Notes: generated by a model from the sequence alone, not told the origin. Positions 51,470 through 62,722 are shown, counted from the stretch's first letter. The stretch: DNA of 64,000 nucleotides from Rhizoctonia solani (GCF_016906535.1 NC_057384.1:992001-1056000); one strand, 5' to 3'. Numbers and translations: made by a program.

Positions 51470-51830
51470 TTAAAGATCACGCGTATCATGGCCGCGTATA
51501 AGAATTTTCCCGTTCTTCAGCTTCTCGGTGATAATGGGAGATGCTGCCGGACGAAACTTGTACTCATGAGAGTACCTAAAGTATATTTGTTAGTTCTCCT
51601 TTTCCGTAAAACGCACTAAAACTCCATATTTCTTAAAATGCGCGTTTAATCAATGATACGAACCTATCTGCGTAAATAATCTCTGGCTTTTTGGGCGTCG
51701 CTAACCAATTATACGACTTAAAAAGCAAATACAGCGCAAAAACCAGTATCGGAATCATTGCTACGCGCCGAAGGGCGCTTGCTGGTTTTTTGGAGGTCGA
51801 ACTAGCGGGAGTTGGGATTGGTTTGGCCAT
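51470..51830 (-). CDS. Small single-pass membrane protein (90 aa), uncharacterised
   Basis: The start is the ATG at 51828-51830 (MAKPIPTPASSTSKKPASAL) and the stop is TAA at 51470-51472. One intron of about 90 nt joins EIIYAD to RYSHEYKFRPAASPIITEKL. A single hydrophobic segment (VAMIPILVFALYLLF) follows a short basic N-terminus. The remaining 50 residues are hydrophilic and end LIRGHDTRDL. The clean splice and balanced codons suggest a real, conserved small protein, perhaps of the ER or mitochondrial membrane, but I do not recognise the family. Confidence 0.55.
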
Positions 51831-53914
51831 GGCTGGAACTTGGCGAGTAGGACGTGGTCGTGACAAGTTGCACAAGACGACTGATTTGATAATCGCCTTG
51901 CGTGTTGTTTGATTACATAAAACAGCACTCTTGGCCATCGAAACCACAACCAAAATCAGCAGGCACAAAATAACTAGGCGGCAGGGAGCATGGGAAGATG
52001 TCAGATCAGTAATCATAGAGAACCATATATAGTACTCCCTCGATTTTGATAGATCCAAGGTCGCGAAGTCCCAAAGAACGGAAGGAAAAGATTAAAAGTT
52101 CCGAGAGGATAATTGCCACTTCTTCGTGGTTCAGGCCGACCCGGTTTGATAGGCCTTTCTTCCTATAACTTTTAATGCTCGGCAGCCGATGTATTCTCAT
52201 TGGAAAGGTAGGTATATAGAAAGCCTTCCTCATTAACAGCCTGCCATCGTTTTCTGCCAGCGCAACGACTTGATATGGTTGATATGTTTCAACCACAATA
52301 CGAAGTTGAACACATTCTCACTATATATGTATATATATGCCCCATTTGAGGCTACTACCGGAGAGGTGATCATCACAAACTACATCAGCCTTCCCGGTCT
52401 CCCAACCGGGAGGACTCGGAAAACTCATGAGCGCGTTTGCATTAGTATTGATACTAATTGATCATCGATCGAAGGTCATCTCTGTAGGGTCATCGCCGGT
52501 ATGAGCTGGGGAATTCCATCAGGATCGGATGTATGCGGACATTCGTATAGGTTCGCACATATTCCTCATCCCGTATACCTCAAAAGTGAGGTTATTCATT
52601 GCCAAAGGAATGTGTTGTATCTAACTATTACATCTGTCTAAAAAAATTCGCCACGACTATCTAGGCTGTCACCAAGGGCTACAACGAGGGTCAGCCCTTT
52701 GGCATTGCTACCGATGCTACCTCCGTCGAGTAGCCAATGGTATATATGGCGAGCATGAAAAATCATGTATAGTAGACAACAAATAACAAGAGGCCAGATC
52801 ACGATAGGCGTGTCATCTATACCTTCGAGACGAGCATCAAACTCCCTTTACTATGACCTTGTGTTACCACAGGAGCGCCGCCTCAATGTATCACCTGTAA
52901 CAGATCCATATCTTAGGGCCGGCTAGGTGAATATGCCTAATAGCGCCGCTCAGCCCAATAGGCGACCCTAGGAACCGGTGGGACGTGCTATTTTGCCAGT
53001 GAATACATATATACATCCCGTCTTCGGATAAATCGATAATAGATAGGACGCCAGTGCTATCCATCGATCACCATTACGAGGTTGGATGGAATTTATGCCG
53101 AGACAGGTCTGGGTAGCTACCCTCATCAAAATTATACGTAATGTATGAGTCCATCAACGTGGACAGGTGAACGCGGTCAGAAATTATGGGTATGGGGCAA
53201 CAGAGAAAAGCCAAGAGGTTTTCGGACTCGGGGAATCAAGTGTATTGGCTCTAACATACATCAATCAATATAAAATTTTCGGTGTTCTTTCAGTCACTCG
53301 CGACCAGAGGATTAAAGTATAATCGAATCTTTTGTGGGCCATCGCACTAATTGCTCGTATACGATATAACTTCGGTGCTTCAACCAAGAGGTTTCTGGAG
53401 GATACCAGAGCCAGCTCTTGCAAATATAATCCAACCGAGCCTCAACTAAGCAACCGAACGGTCCAAGCCATTAATATATGCTACAATACAGTTGGTTACT
53501 TATCTCGCGGTTCTGCGCTTTTTCAAACTCTGTGTGTAATGCAAATGTTCCTGAGACTTGAACCTTACTGACCGATCATTCCAGGGATGTGATTTAGGAA
53601 CATCTCTTGTTAAGTTTGCCGCCGGTTGGGTTTGTTCTTCGAGGGTTGCCGGCGGGTACTTTCGCTCCTAATATTTCCTGGCGGTACCGTCGTAACAATT
53701 TTTGTGGGGTGATGGCCCGCGGGGAGTATATATGCTACAGCCCCGATAGCAACCTGGCTCTATCTCACTATAACTATCTTCTACGCTATTTATGCCTATT
53801 TTTCTAAACCGGTGTTACTAAGACATTTAGTCCTATTCAGACTGGGGCTGAGTTCCAGGATATTCGTATCTAGGGCTTCCAAGAACAATCACTCTTCAAC
53901 CGTTTAATCACTCG
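51831..53914. other. Gene-poor stretch, 2.1 kb, with an orphan exon
   Basis: Apart from a 69-base exon-like segment at 52665-52733 (acceptor CTAG, then GYNEGQPFGIATDATSVE and TAG), no coding sequence is convincing. Frames near 53332-53810 have no recognisable motif. Confidence 0.35.
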
Positions 53915-55559
53915 ATGTCTTTTCCTGGGTTCTTGTCGAAAGGCATTATTGACATAGTCGAAAACTTCTATGGCCAACAACAACTGGCCAAATACTTAGC
54001 ACGTCAGTGATTCAGCCCTTTGTGTGTCGAGCCCTCTCTCATTCCTACCCGACTAAAATTTGTCTCCTTTACTATGCTTGTCTATGACTGGGTTATCAGT
54101 ATCGATCTTGAAATAGAGTTCATCTGGGGACGTTCGTGGTCAGGAGGTCGTGTTATATACCATATAAACCGGGTCTTGCCCATAATTTTACTTGGGTGAG
54201 TTTCAAGTCCACCCTAGCCTAACATCTAGATTTTGCAATGCTGAACTCGAGAATTAGGGTATCATCGACAGGTCTGTATTTTCAGACTCGAAAACGTATA
54301 ATCTTACCAGCGCAATCCCAGTCATCCTCTTTGCGCCTTCGCCCGGTCCTTCCGTGAGTAATACTTCCTCAGAGTTCATATAAAGCATAAAACTCAAATG
54401 AGACTGTGCCAACTTTCGCAATCGAGCAGATGTGAGATCAGGTTCTATTGGAACATCGGCCTATTGAACCCTAAGTTTATCACTGTGTAGTTGCAAACGA
54501 ACCTGTTTCTTGTATTTCTATGGCGGAGTTTGCCAAAATACTACAATATCAGGTAAGATAGAATATCAAACCAAGCTTGTGTACGCTGAGTTACACTCCG
54601 GACCCCACCAGCAATGCTGTTATTACAATGCTTGGCACTCTACAACAAAAGGTGTGGAGTTATTATACAGTATATTTTTCTTCAAATCTTAACATATCTT
54701 ATGCAGGCAAGTGATACTCTGGTACGTATATACATGTATATACGCGCTTCTTGGAAAGTTGGATTAAAGGATAACATCTAGGACATTGTCCGCAGTCTTA
54801 GTTGCAGGAGTTGTTGCCAATATCATCATTGCCAATTTGTTAATAGGGGTACGTTCTGATAACTTCCCCGACCAAGATATTCAGTCATCAATCATTTCTC
54901 ATTTCAGAGGATGACATTCTCAGATAATCCATGTGAGTGCAGTCCGACTAGCGTGAACTATGTACTTTGAGTCTTACACCGTATGGAAGTGCCGGACGTA
55001 TTCACCGGGTGCATTCTGACAATCCCAAATTACGTTTGGATATTATACTTGGTGCCGTCGATATACGAATGCATCTTATTTGCATTAACAATATGGAGGA
55101 TCTACATAATTGATAGAGATTATGGAAGAACCCGTCTCACAGAGACACTTGCAAATAGGTCAGCTTTCGTGTGCATATAGTCCTATTTAATTACTGAGCG
55201 TTTGTTTTAGCGGGGTCGCTTATTTTGCAATATTTGTGGGTCTAACAATGTTATTGTGTATTGCGGGAACAGTTGAAACGATCAGGATCGCGGCTTATGG
55301 CTCCGGGTGGGTACTCTCATGATGGTTCATATACCATTCAGCAGCTGACTATGTAACTAGAGGAATTACTGCGATCTCAAGCTTGGTTTGCAGTCGTATG
55401 ATATTTTCACTTCATCAGACCATTCAAGAGGAACAGGATGGGTCCAACTCATCTTCTTGTGCTCATGGTAGAAGTACAACACTACAGTTCGCAATTCCAT
55501 TACAGTTGGTAGCTCGTAGCAGTACACCGCGTAAGAATAACTCTGATAGTTTTGAATAA
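53915..55559 (+). CDS. Seven-transmembrane protein, DUF6533-like, copy 1
   Basis: The start is ATG 53915 (MSFPGFLSKGIIDIVENFYG) and the stop is TAA at 55557-55559, with about ten short introns. Recognisable parts are QQQLAKYLA, then a first membrane pair (VYDWVISIDLEIEFIWGRSW) and IYHINRVLPIILLG. Next are AMLLLQCLALYNK, a later helix VLVAGVVANIIIANLLIG and PNYVWILYLVPSIYECILF. Then come VAYFAIFVGLTMLLCIAGTV and a C-terminal AISSLVCSRMIFSLHQTIQE. The bi-aromatic first loop and the LxALY motif fit the basidiomycete-expanded DUF6533 membrane family, whose role is unknown. A tandem paralogue starts at 56764. Confidence 0.62.
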
Positions 55560-56763
55560 ATGCATGGTAGCATACCCACATGCACGGGATCCAGCAATAA
55601 CCTTGCCAGGGACATAAGTACCACTTACCATAGAATATGGACCATCAGCCTCTGTAGACTCCGCCCCGCAGGTCAAGGTTTGGATCGAGGTAGTGAGCCG
55701 CGGGAGTCAATATTTTTACGCAACTGTTGTATCTCACATAACCTTTTTCGTCCCATCTACTATCATATTGGTTGTATCGCCTCTTTCTTTCTCTCCATTG
55801 GTTTCACTTTATTTAGGCGGTTCTGGTGTTTTCTGAGCCAGTGACTTATGCTCTAAGCTAATAGCGCGATGATCTAAAACAATTTGATTGTTATGGGTTG
55901 CAATGGCGGGTTTTGTGGGGTGTCGTGTAGAATATGAGGTGAGTATAATTTAAGCCACGGGCACCTAGAGGTAGATAACATGCACATATGTGTAGGAGAA
56001 GTGTATGCAAATGCAAGGAAGACGAGGCTCAGACTGGCAGGTAGAGGAGCCCCCTCAGCCCTAAGGGGAACCAGGTTAACTAAGCGCGCACTTAGTAGTC
56101 GCTAAGGCTTGTGGGTGGATGGCCAAAATCAAATGGCTAGACTTAGCTTGTACTAGTAGAGTGGCGGGCAAACCAAAAAGGAAAACTGAACAGGCAATCT
56201 GGTGCTGATATAATGTGGAATCAAAGTCACGTGGCTCTGGTTCAATCCTTGGCTCAGTCCAAGGATGATGTTTCCAATGCCCAAGACTGTGTTGATGAGT
56301 CCCAACCAACCTAACCACTGGATTGGCTGGGCCATCCAGGAATAAAATAACGCTACAGTGCATGTAGTGGTCACGGGCCTATTCAATCTATGTGCGCACC
56401 AGCTAGATTGCTAGTGTCACTTTGTAGCTGATCGACTTAGTGCTTACAAGGAAGCGCCCATTCAGTTGGCGGCTTGATTGAATTGCAACTCCGTACCCCG
56501 GGTGACCACTGCAATATCACCAAGATTCACAAGCTGTCTGCCCCGCAAGGGGTCCACAAGCCACGGTCAGCTCACCGAGTATAAACATGCATCTTGCTGC
56601 TGCAAAGAAAGCTATCTTTTCCACCGTCCACGCTCCGTACGTCATAATTCTGAGCAAGTAATATAGCTCTTGATTTGTGTCTGGCAAACATAATCATTTA
56701 TATTACTGTGGCAATATTAAAGAACATAAACCCGTATCTGCTCGTGCTTGAGTTTGAATTGGG
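55560..56763. other. Spacer between the two seven-transmembrane genes
   Basis: It is 1.2 kb with no supported gene. Several short frames on both strands show no family motif. Confidence 0.35.
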
Positions 56764-57016
56764 ATGTCACTTCCTGGGCTTCCTCTCAAAGATATCATTG
56801 ATACAATCACCTTTTTTCATGCTCAACAGCAACTAGCCAAATATCTAGCAGGTTGGTTATCGTATCCTATTACCTGTATACAGTATAATCTAAAGTATAT
56901 TGGCTTTCAAGTCATTTCATTGACGCTCCTAGTTTATGTTTGGATCCTTAGTATTGACCTTGAAGCTCAGTTTGTGTGGAGCCGTTCGTGGTCTTGGGGT
57001 CATGCCATCTACCATG

Positions 57017-57021
57017 CAAAC
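57017..57021. repeat. Target-site duplication, left copy (CAAAC)
   Basis: CAAAC lies directly before the TG of the left LTR and is repeated directly after the CA of the right LTR at 63285-63289. Five bases is the usual duplication for Ty3/gypsy integrases. Confidence 0.9.
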
Positions 57022-57583
57022 TGTCGTACGCCAACTGTAAGGTTGGGTACACGCTAGTGGGCGGGCGCTTAAGGCCGTACTACTACCAACACTGATTATG
57101 TAACTAACTATCTAGGCTATACTAATACCGCTTAGGGCGGTCTACTACTTCTATACTACTGCAAGGGGGCCTTAGGCCTGGGAGGTGTGATGAGTAAAGG
57201 GGTGGTGAGCGTCTGAGATCTACTTAGGGGCCGGCTACTTAGCTGGCTGACTACCTTCTCTAATGAGTAAGAGACAAGGTAAAATCGACTTGGGGTTTCC
57301 AAGTGATTTCCCTGCTGTATATATAGACATAGGTGCGCTATCTACATGGTCTGTGCGCGTGAGAAAGGAAGTACATGGTGAGAAAAAGGAAGCGTGCTGC
57401 GGGCTGCGCAGAAGCGTGGATTTCTCCTAAGCGCCCTTGGCACGGCATCTCGGCGCGGCATCTCGGCATAATAAGCGCCGAGATCACGTGATCGAAAAAC
57501 AAAAGATAATGAGTCCGTAAAAAATAGTAAAAATAATAGAAAAATCGTCCGGTTCTAGTGGTATATGTAAGGAGGTTATAACA
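57022..57583 (-). repeat. LTR (3' LTR of the element)
   Basis: 562 bp, read on the plus strand from TGTCGTACGCC to GGTTATAACA. It is identical to the other LTR except at 57088. It contains the palindrome GATCACGTGATC (57482-57493) and three near-copies of CGGCATCTCGG just before it. Confidence 0.95.
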
Positions 57584-57600
57584 TTGCCCCCCCCTTAAAG
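57584..57600 (-). other. Polypurine tract of the retrotransposon
   Basis: On the element strand this reads CTTTAAGGGGGGGGCAA and abuts the 3' LTR. It is the expected primer for plus-strand DNA. The pol stop codon TAA (57595-57597) lies inside it. Confidence 0.75.
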
Positions 57601-60600
57601 GCCCTTGGCGGCGTCACGGGCCTTTCTGAGTCTAGCTTGGTTGAAGCGCTTGATCTCTTCTTGGCTGTGCTTTAGTAGTTCCTCCGGCTCCCATGAATTG
57701 TCCTCTGGGCCGTATCCTTTCCATTTTATCAAATAGAACCATCTGCCCCGTTGCCGTTTGGAGTCAATGATCTGTTCCACTTCGTATTCCTCTTCCCCTT
57801 CTATTGTTTCAGGAGGGGGTCGTTCTGGGAATGGCTGGCTTGGGGATTCGTGACACTTGGATAATAGTCCTACGTAGAACACATCATGGATTTTCAACGT
57901 GTCTGGGAGTTTCAGGCGATAAGCGTGGCTGGAGATTTTTTCTGAGATCTCGAAGGGGCCTAGTTGCTTGGGGTCCAATTTGTTGGAATTCGTTCTGAGA
58001 TCCACGTTTTTTCCATCAAGCCAGACTTTTTCTCCCACAGAATATTCTGGTATTATTCCTTTGGCTCTTGTCATGCGCTCCTTAGACATCCTTAGTGCGG
58101 ATTCCGCCTCTTTCCATTCCTGGGCCAGGGTATCGGCTACAAGGTCTGCTTCTGGGACATTGGCCGGAATGGTTGATGGGTTCATTACGGGGTTACGTCC
58201 ATATACTAGTTCAAATGGTGTTTTCCCAGTGGCGGCGTGTTTGGCATTATTGTAAGCGTATTCCGCAAGTGGTAACCATTTTGCCCAATCCGAATGATCT
58301 GCTGCCACATAAGACCTTAGGTAGAACTTGATGAACTGATTGACGCGTTCGGTTTGCCCATCTGATTCCGGGTGATAAGCCAAGGAGAAGGATGGTTTGA
58401 TCCCAAGTCTTTGGTACAGAGCCCTTAGGAATTTTCCGGTAAATGTTGTCCCTCGATCTGAGACGGTTCTGACTGGGAGTCCATGGAGTTTCCACACGTG
58501 AGTGACAAAGAGATTCGCTAGGCCCTTGGCTGACACCTTTTTTGTAGTTGGGATGAAATGACCAAACTTGGAAAACAAGTCTATGACCACCAGTATTGCG
58601 TCATTTCCTTCTGACTTGGGGAATCCCGTGATAAAGTCATAGGAGATGGTATGGAACGGAAAAGGGGGAACTTCCAACGGTTTCAATGATATAACCGGGG
58701 CATGGGCACGGCGATTTGCTTGGCAAGTAGGACAGCATTCTACCCACTCCTTTGTGGACGACTTCATCCCTGGCCACCAGTAGTTCCTGCTGAGTAGTTC
58801 TAAGGTTTGCTGTTGTCCTGGGTGTCCCGCCAGCGGTGAGTCGTGGAATTCTCTTAGAAGGCGTTCCTTCAGGATTTCGGCGTCTGGGACAACTAGTTTG
58901 CCTCGGTACCAGAGGAGATCTTCTTCCCAGTCATAGTCTCTGTAAGCCTTGCGAATTGAGGGAGGAGCGTTGTCCGCGTCTTCTGTGAGGAATTGGATGA
59001 TGGGCTCTAGGGAGGGGTCTTCTCTGAGCTTGGTGCGGATTTCCGTGACTATTTCAAGCTCTTCTTCTGATGTATTCGCGAAAACCTCAGCCGGTAGCAT
59101 AACTTCTGGATCCTGGGTGGATTCTACGTAGTCCGCTCTTCTGGAGAGGGCGTCTGGCTTTCCTGATTGTTTTCCCGGGCGGTAATGGATCTCAAAGTTA
59201 AAATCGCTCAGGAATATACGCCATCTTGCGTGCCGTCGGTTGAAAGTCCTAGCCTGCATCCAGTATTCGAGGTTCCTGTGGTCTGTGAAGACCTGAATTG
59301 GCTTGTCTGTTGCCTCTAAGAATATGCGCCATTCCTCAAGAGCCCTGATGATGGCTAGTAGCTCTTTGTCGTGCGTGTCATAGTTAGCTTCAGCACCGGA
59401 GAAGGACTTGGACATATATGCGATTGGATGAAGACGATTATCCTCCCCTCGTTGACTCAGAATTGCTCCCATGGCTACCCCTGATGCGTCTGTTTCTAGG
59501 TAGTAGGGTAGATTTGGGTTGGAATGAATCAGGACTGGGGCTTTTGTGACTAGGGATTTCAGTTCTTGGAAGGCCTCTTCTTCTTGGGTTCCCCAGGACC
59601 ATGGGATTTCCTTTTTTGTGAGGTTGTGAAGGGGGCGTGCAACCAGACTGAAATTGGGAATAAACCGGCGGAGGTAGTTGACAAAACCTAAGAAGGCCTG
59701 AACCTGTTTCACCGTTCTGGGAGTGGGCCATGACGTGACTGCCTCAATCTTCTTTTGATCCATGGAGAATCCAGCAGGGGAAATGACAATTCCCAGGTAA
59801 TCCACTGTGGTGACGTGAAAATGGCATTTTGACAGTTTACAGAACAGCTGGTTCTTCATGAGTCTTGACAAGACTTCCCTGACGTGGTTAGGGTGTTCTT
59901 CAGGGTTTTTGGAGAAGATTAGGATGTCGTCCAAGTATATGACCACGGTTACATCAATGAGGTCTCTGAACAAGTCGTTCATGAAATGCTGGAAGGCGGC
60001 AGGGGCATTGGTAAGGCCAAAAGGCATTACTAGATATTCAAACAGCCCATATTTAGTCCTAAATGCCGTTTTCCATTCATCCCCTTCCTTGATCCTGACG
60101 TTGTTGTAACCCCAGCGTAGATCTAGCTTGGTGAACATCTTCGCATGCCTAAGCTTGGCCATCAAGTCATCTTGCCTTGGGAGTGGGTAAACGTTTTTGT
60201 GCGTGACGTCATTTAACTTCCTATAGTCAACTACCAATCTGAGAGAGCCATCTGCCTTTTTAACAAACATAACCGGGGCGCCTGCTGAGGAGGTACTGGG
60301 GCAAATTTTACCTGTGGCTAGTTCTTCCTCAATATGTTGCTTGAGGGCCTTGGACTCGGCGTCTGTCATACCATAAATTGGTCCAGGGGAGAGCTTGGCA
60401 TCAGGGACAAGGTCAATGGAGATGTCGTATTCCCTATGTGGGGGAAGGACCTTGAACTCTTCTTTGCCGAAGACTTTGGCAAATTCGTGGTATTGTTCTG
60501 GGAGGTCCGCCAATGGGTTGGTATCTGCTTCTTCCTTGGATGCTATATGGGCCTGATCGGGGAATGTAATATGTCCCTGTTGCCAGTCAATCAAAGGAGA

Positions 60601-61119
60601 TTCTGAAGTGAGCCATGTCATGCCTAGAATAGCCGGGGTGTTGCCTATAGGGCAAACAAGGAAAGGGATGTGATGTGAATGGCCATTGGCCAAAACCGCA
60701 AGTTGAACCTGGTGCCAAATGCGACCAGTCTGGGATATAGTACCATCTAACATTCTCACAACTTGTGGATTTTTGAGTTGGGTTTTTGGGATTTTATATT
60801 TTTCCACAATCGAGGGGGAGATAAAGTTTGATGTGGCTCCTGAATCAATGAGGGTCTTGATGGGTTCTGCCTGGGAATTTTGGACGTGTAGATCAATGAA
60901 TAATAGAGGTTTTTTATTTGAATCCAGACCAACAGAAACAAATTCTACAAGATTATCTACAAAGTCCTTTTTTGGAGTCGGGGGCTTGGCAGCAGTCCTC
61001 GACTTCAATCTTTTCCCGAACCCTCTTCTTCTGCCACTTTGGCAACCTCCTTGATTGTGGCTTTCCAGCCGTTGGGGCACTGTTTGATTCCGTGACCCTT
61101 TTGACCGCACTTGACGCAA
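57595..61119 (-). CDS. pol: Retrotransposon Pol polyprotein (PR-RT-RNaseH-IN-chromodomain)
   Basis: An unbroken 1,174-codon frame. By residue: protease LIDSGATSNF (active DSG at 92-94); RT with VVDYRKLNDV near 300 and YLDDILIF (395-402); RNase H with TDAS (Asp544), Glu586 and Asp613. The integrase has an HHCC zinc site (His759, His766, Cys796, Cys799) and Asp828, Asp888 and Glu924 in D-D-35-E spacing. A chromodomain follows at about 1112-1160 (GRWFYLIKWKGYGPEDNSWE). The frame has no sensible start of its own; it should be made as Gag-Pol by a -1 shift at 61011-61017, entering at GKRLKSRTAAK. The chromodomain usually steers integration to methylated chromatin. All catalytic residues looked for are present. 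Confidence 0.95.
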   Translation of the reverse strand: MRQVRSKGSRNQTVPQRLESHNQGGCQSGRRRGFGKRLKSRTAAKPPTPKKDFVDNLVEFVSVGLDSNKKPLLFIDLHVQNSQAEPIKTLIDSGATSNFISPSIVEKYKIPKTQLKNPQVVRMLDGTISQTGRIWHQVQLAVLANGHSHHIPFLVCPIGNTPAILGMTWLTSESPLIDWQQGHITFPDQAHIASKEEADTNPLADLPEQYHEFAKVFGKEEFKVLPPHREYDISIDLVPDAKLSPGPIYGMTDAESKALKQHIEEELATGKICPSTSSAGAPVMFVKKADGSLRLVVDYRKLNDVTHKNVYPLPRQDDLMAKLRHAKMFTKLDLRWGYNNVRIKEGDEWKTAFRTKYGLFEYLVMPFGLTNAPAAFQHFMNDLFRDLIDVTVVIYLDDILIFSKNPEEHPNHVREVLSRLMKNQLFCKLSKCHFHVTTVDYLGIVISPAGFSMDQKKIEAVTSWPTPRTVKQVQAFLGFVNYLRRFIPNFSLVARPLHNLTKKEIPWSWGTQEEEAFQELKSLVTKAPVLIHSNPNLPYYLETDASGVAMGAILSQRGEDNRLHPIAYMSKSFSGAEANYDTHDKELLAIIRALEEWRIFLEATDKPIQVFTDHRNLEYWMQARTFNRRHARWRIFLSDFNFEIHYRPGKQSGKPDALSRRADYVESTQDPEVMLPAEVFANTSEEELEIVTEIRTKLREDPSLEPIIQFLTEDADNAPPSIRKAYRDYDWEEDLLWYRGKLVVPDAEILKERLLREFHDSPLAGHPGQQQTLELLSRNYWWPGMKSSTKEWVECCPTCQANRRAHAPVISLKPLEVPPFPFHTISYDFITGFPKSEGNDAILVVIDLFSKFGHFIPTTKKVSAKGLANLFVTHVWKLHGLPVRTVSDRGTTFTGKFLRALYQRLGIKPSFSLAYHPESDGQTERVNQFIKFYLRSYVAADHSDWAKWLPLAEYAYNNAKHAATGKTPFELVYGRNPVMNPSTIPANVPEADLVADTLAQEWKEAESALRMSKERMTRAKGIIPEYSVGEKVWLDGKNVDLRTNSNKLDPKQLGPFEISEKISSHAYRLKLPDTLKIHDVFYVGLLSKCHESPSQPFPERPPPETIEGEEEYEVEQIIDSKRQRGRWFYLIKWKGYGPEDNSWEPEELLKHSQEEIKRFNQARLRKARDAAKGL

Positions 61120-62201
61120 AGCCCTGATGCGCAGCGACGATCCCGTTCCTCCGGAGTGACATAGTTGGGGTCCTCGGATAGGCGGACCCGTTGTGTAGTG
61201 GTGGTGGAGGTGGTGGCCACGGTGGCCGGGGACTTGGCTGGTGCCTTTTTGGGGCGGTTCTCTTCGTTCTCCCTACGGGTGTTATCGATTTTAATGGAGG
61301 CAGCAAATATAGCCTCCAATTCGTCTGGGATGTTGTCCTTGGTGGACAAGAGTTCCTTAACCTTCCAATGAAGGCCGCGCGTGAACTGGGCAATATAGGC
61401 CTCTTTGTTCCAGTCCAATTCTGCAATGAGGTTCCGGAACTTGGTGACGTACTCAGACGTGGTGGTTGTCTGAGTCAGCGCGGCTATCTTCCTTGCGGCT
61501 GCCCTTTTAGCATCAGGATCCGCAAAGGCTTCCTTGAACTTGGCTGTCATGGCAGGGATGGTTGTGGGGGCATTGGCTTCGCCCTTGATGATATTCCCAA
61601 TAATAGGGAGTGCCCAATTGGCGGCTTTATCCTCCATGTGGTAGAGGATCCAGACAATTAACTGTTTGTCCTCTTCAAATTGGTCCCTGTGGAGGGCCCC
61701 CCATAACAGCATGCGGTCTAGCCATTGAACCGCCTTCCGTCCTCAAATTTCCCCTTTGAATGGGTCCGGTAGCTCCATTTTGGGACGTTTGGTGTCCAAG
61801 CCCGAACTGAAGGGAGTGAGGGTCCTCAGATCCCTAAGCGCTCTGCGAGGTTCTTCCTTGATCCTCCTTGGAGGTTCTTCCTCGGAGTCGTACCCAGTGG
61901 TGCCTCTGGTGGGACGGAAGGGGTCCCTGAACCCAGGCCTAGCCGTTCTTGGAGTGTCGGCTTGACCTCTTGTGTGAGAAGGAGGGGTGATAGGCCCAGC
62001 CGATGGGCCAGGCTGTGCTTGGGTTTGGGTGGTTCCCCCTTGGTCCTTGTCTCCAAGAAGGTCCGCGGTCTCTTTGCATATGGCTTTAAGTTCGCTGAGC
62101 TGTTGGCCTTGGGAGCGGATTTGGTCCTGTAAGGACCCAACGGTGGCTGTGAGGGCTGTGACAGCCTCAAGGAGAGCGCTAATGGTCGGCTCTGGTTCCA
62201 T
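61005..62201 (-). CDS. gag: Retrotransposon Gag, with one in-frame TGA
   Basis: The start is the ATG at 62199-62201 (MEPEPTISALLEAVTALTAT); the first part forms a short coiled coil and a Pro/Arg-rich region. At 61743-61745 the frame meets TGA between DPFKGEI and GRKAVQWLDRMLLWGALH. The sequence after it continues the conserved capsid domain (EEDKQLIVWILYHMEDKAAN, then FADPDAKRAAARKIAALTQT) in the same frame. The nucleocapsid zinc knuckle is CVKCGQKGHGIKQC (CX2CX4HX4C). The normal end is TGA at 61005-61007. The early TGA is most simply an Arg codon CGA changed by one C-to-T transition. Confidence 0.85.
61011..61017 (-). promoter_or_regulatory. -1 ribosomal frameshift site between gag and pol
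   Basis: On the element strand the gag frame reads TCG GGA AAA GAT TGA. The heptamer G GGA AAA fits X XXY YYZ exactly, and slipping back one base continues as GKRLKS in the pol frame. Six bases later AGTCG can pair with CGACT, a weak five-bp stem with a 19-nt loop. Confidence 0.75.
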
Positions 62202-62722
62202 TTCTGACAAGTCTCGCGCAGTGGGAGATGGGCTGCGAGTGGGTGGTTGGGAATGGGATGGAACTGAGCGACGGCTGGTGCAACTAGAGGGACGGGAGTA
62301 GGGGTGTGGGACGCCAGAGCGTGTGGATGGAATTGTGAAAAAACGGCGTGGGGAAGGGTGCCTATATCAGGACTTATGAGCGGTTTTTTGTGCAGAGTGT
62401 GAACGCTAAACCCTTGCGTCAGACACCTAGCGTTGGACTATCCCTACAACAAATCAACAGATCTGGCGATCGTGATATGAGCAGGTTTTTAGCAAGCGGG
62501 TGAATCAGCTGTCTAGGGTCGCTATCTGCTGTGTTCCGGCGAAACACGTGGTATGCGGGGGATCAGGATCCGTCTGCCTTATAGCAATTCGGTACTACGT
62601 GGGGGTGGGGGATTTTTGATTATTATATCCCGCAAAGTGGCCCCGATCACGTGATTTCCCTTGTGCTAGTACAGGGGACCTTCTCCTTGTCAATCAAAGC
62701 CTACAGAAAGTCAATTTTACAA
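62202..62722 (-). other. Retrotransposon 5' leader
   Basis: The untranslated region between the 5' LTR and the gag start, 521 bp. It begins with the primer-binding site and has no reading frame of note. Confidence 0.7.
62708..62720 (-). other. Primer-binding site, self-priming type
   Basis: On the element strand it reads GTAAAATTGACTT, two bases inside the 5' LTR. It lacks the TGG expected for a tRNA 3' end. It can pair along all 13 bases (one G-U) with AAGTCGATTTTAC at 62980-62992, the predicted 5' end of the transcript. Confidence 0.7.
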
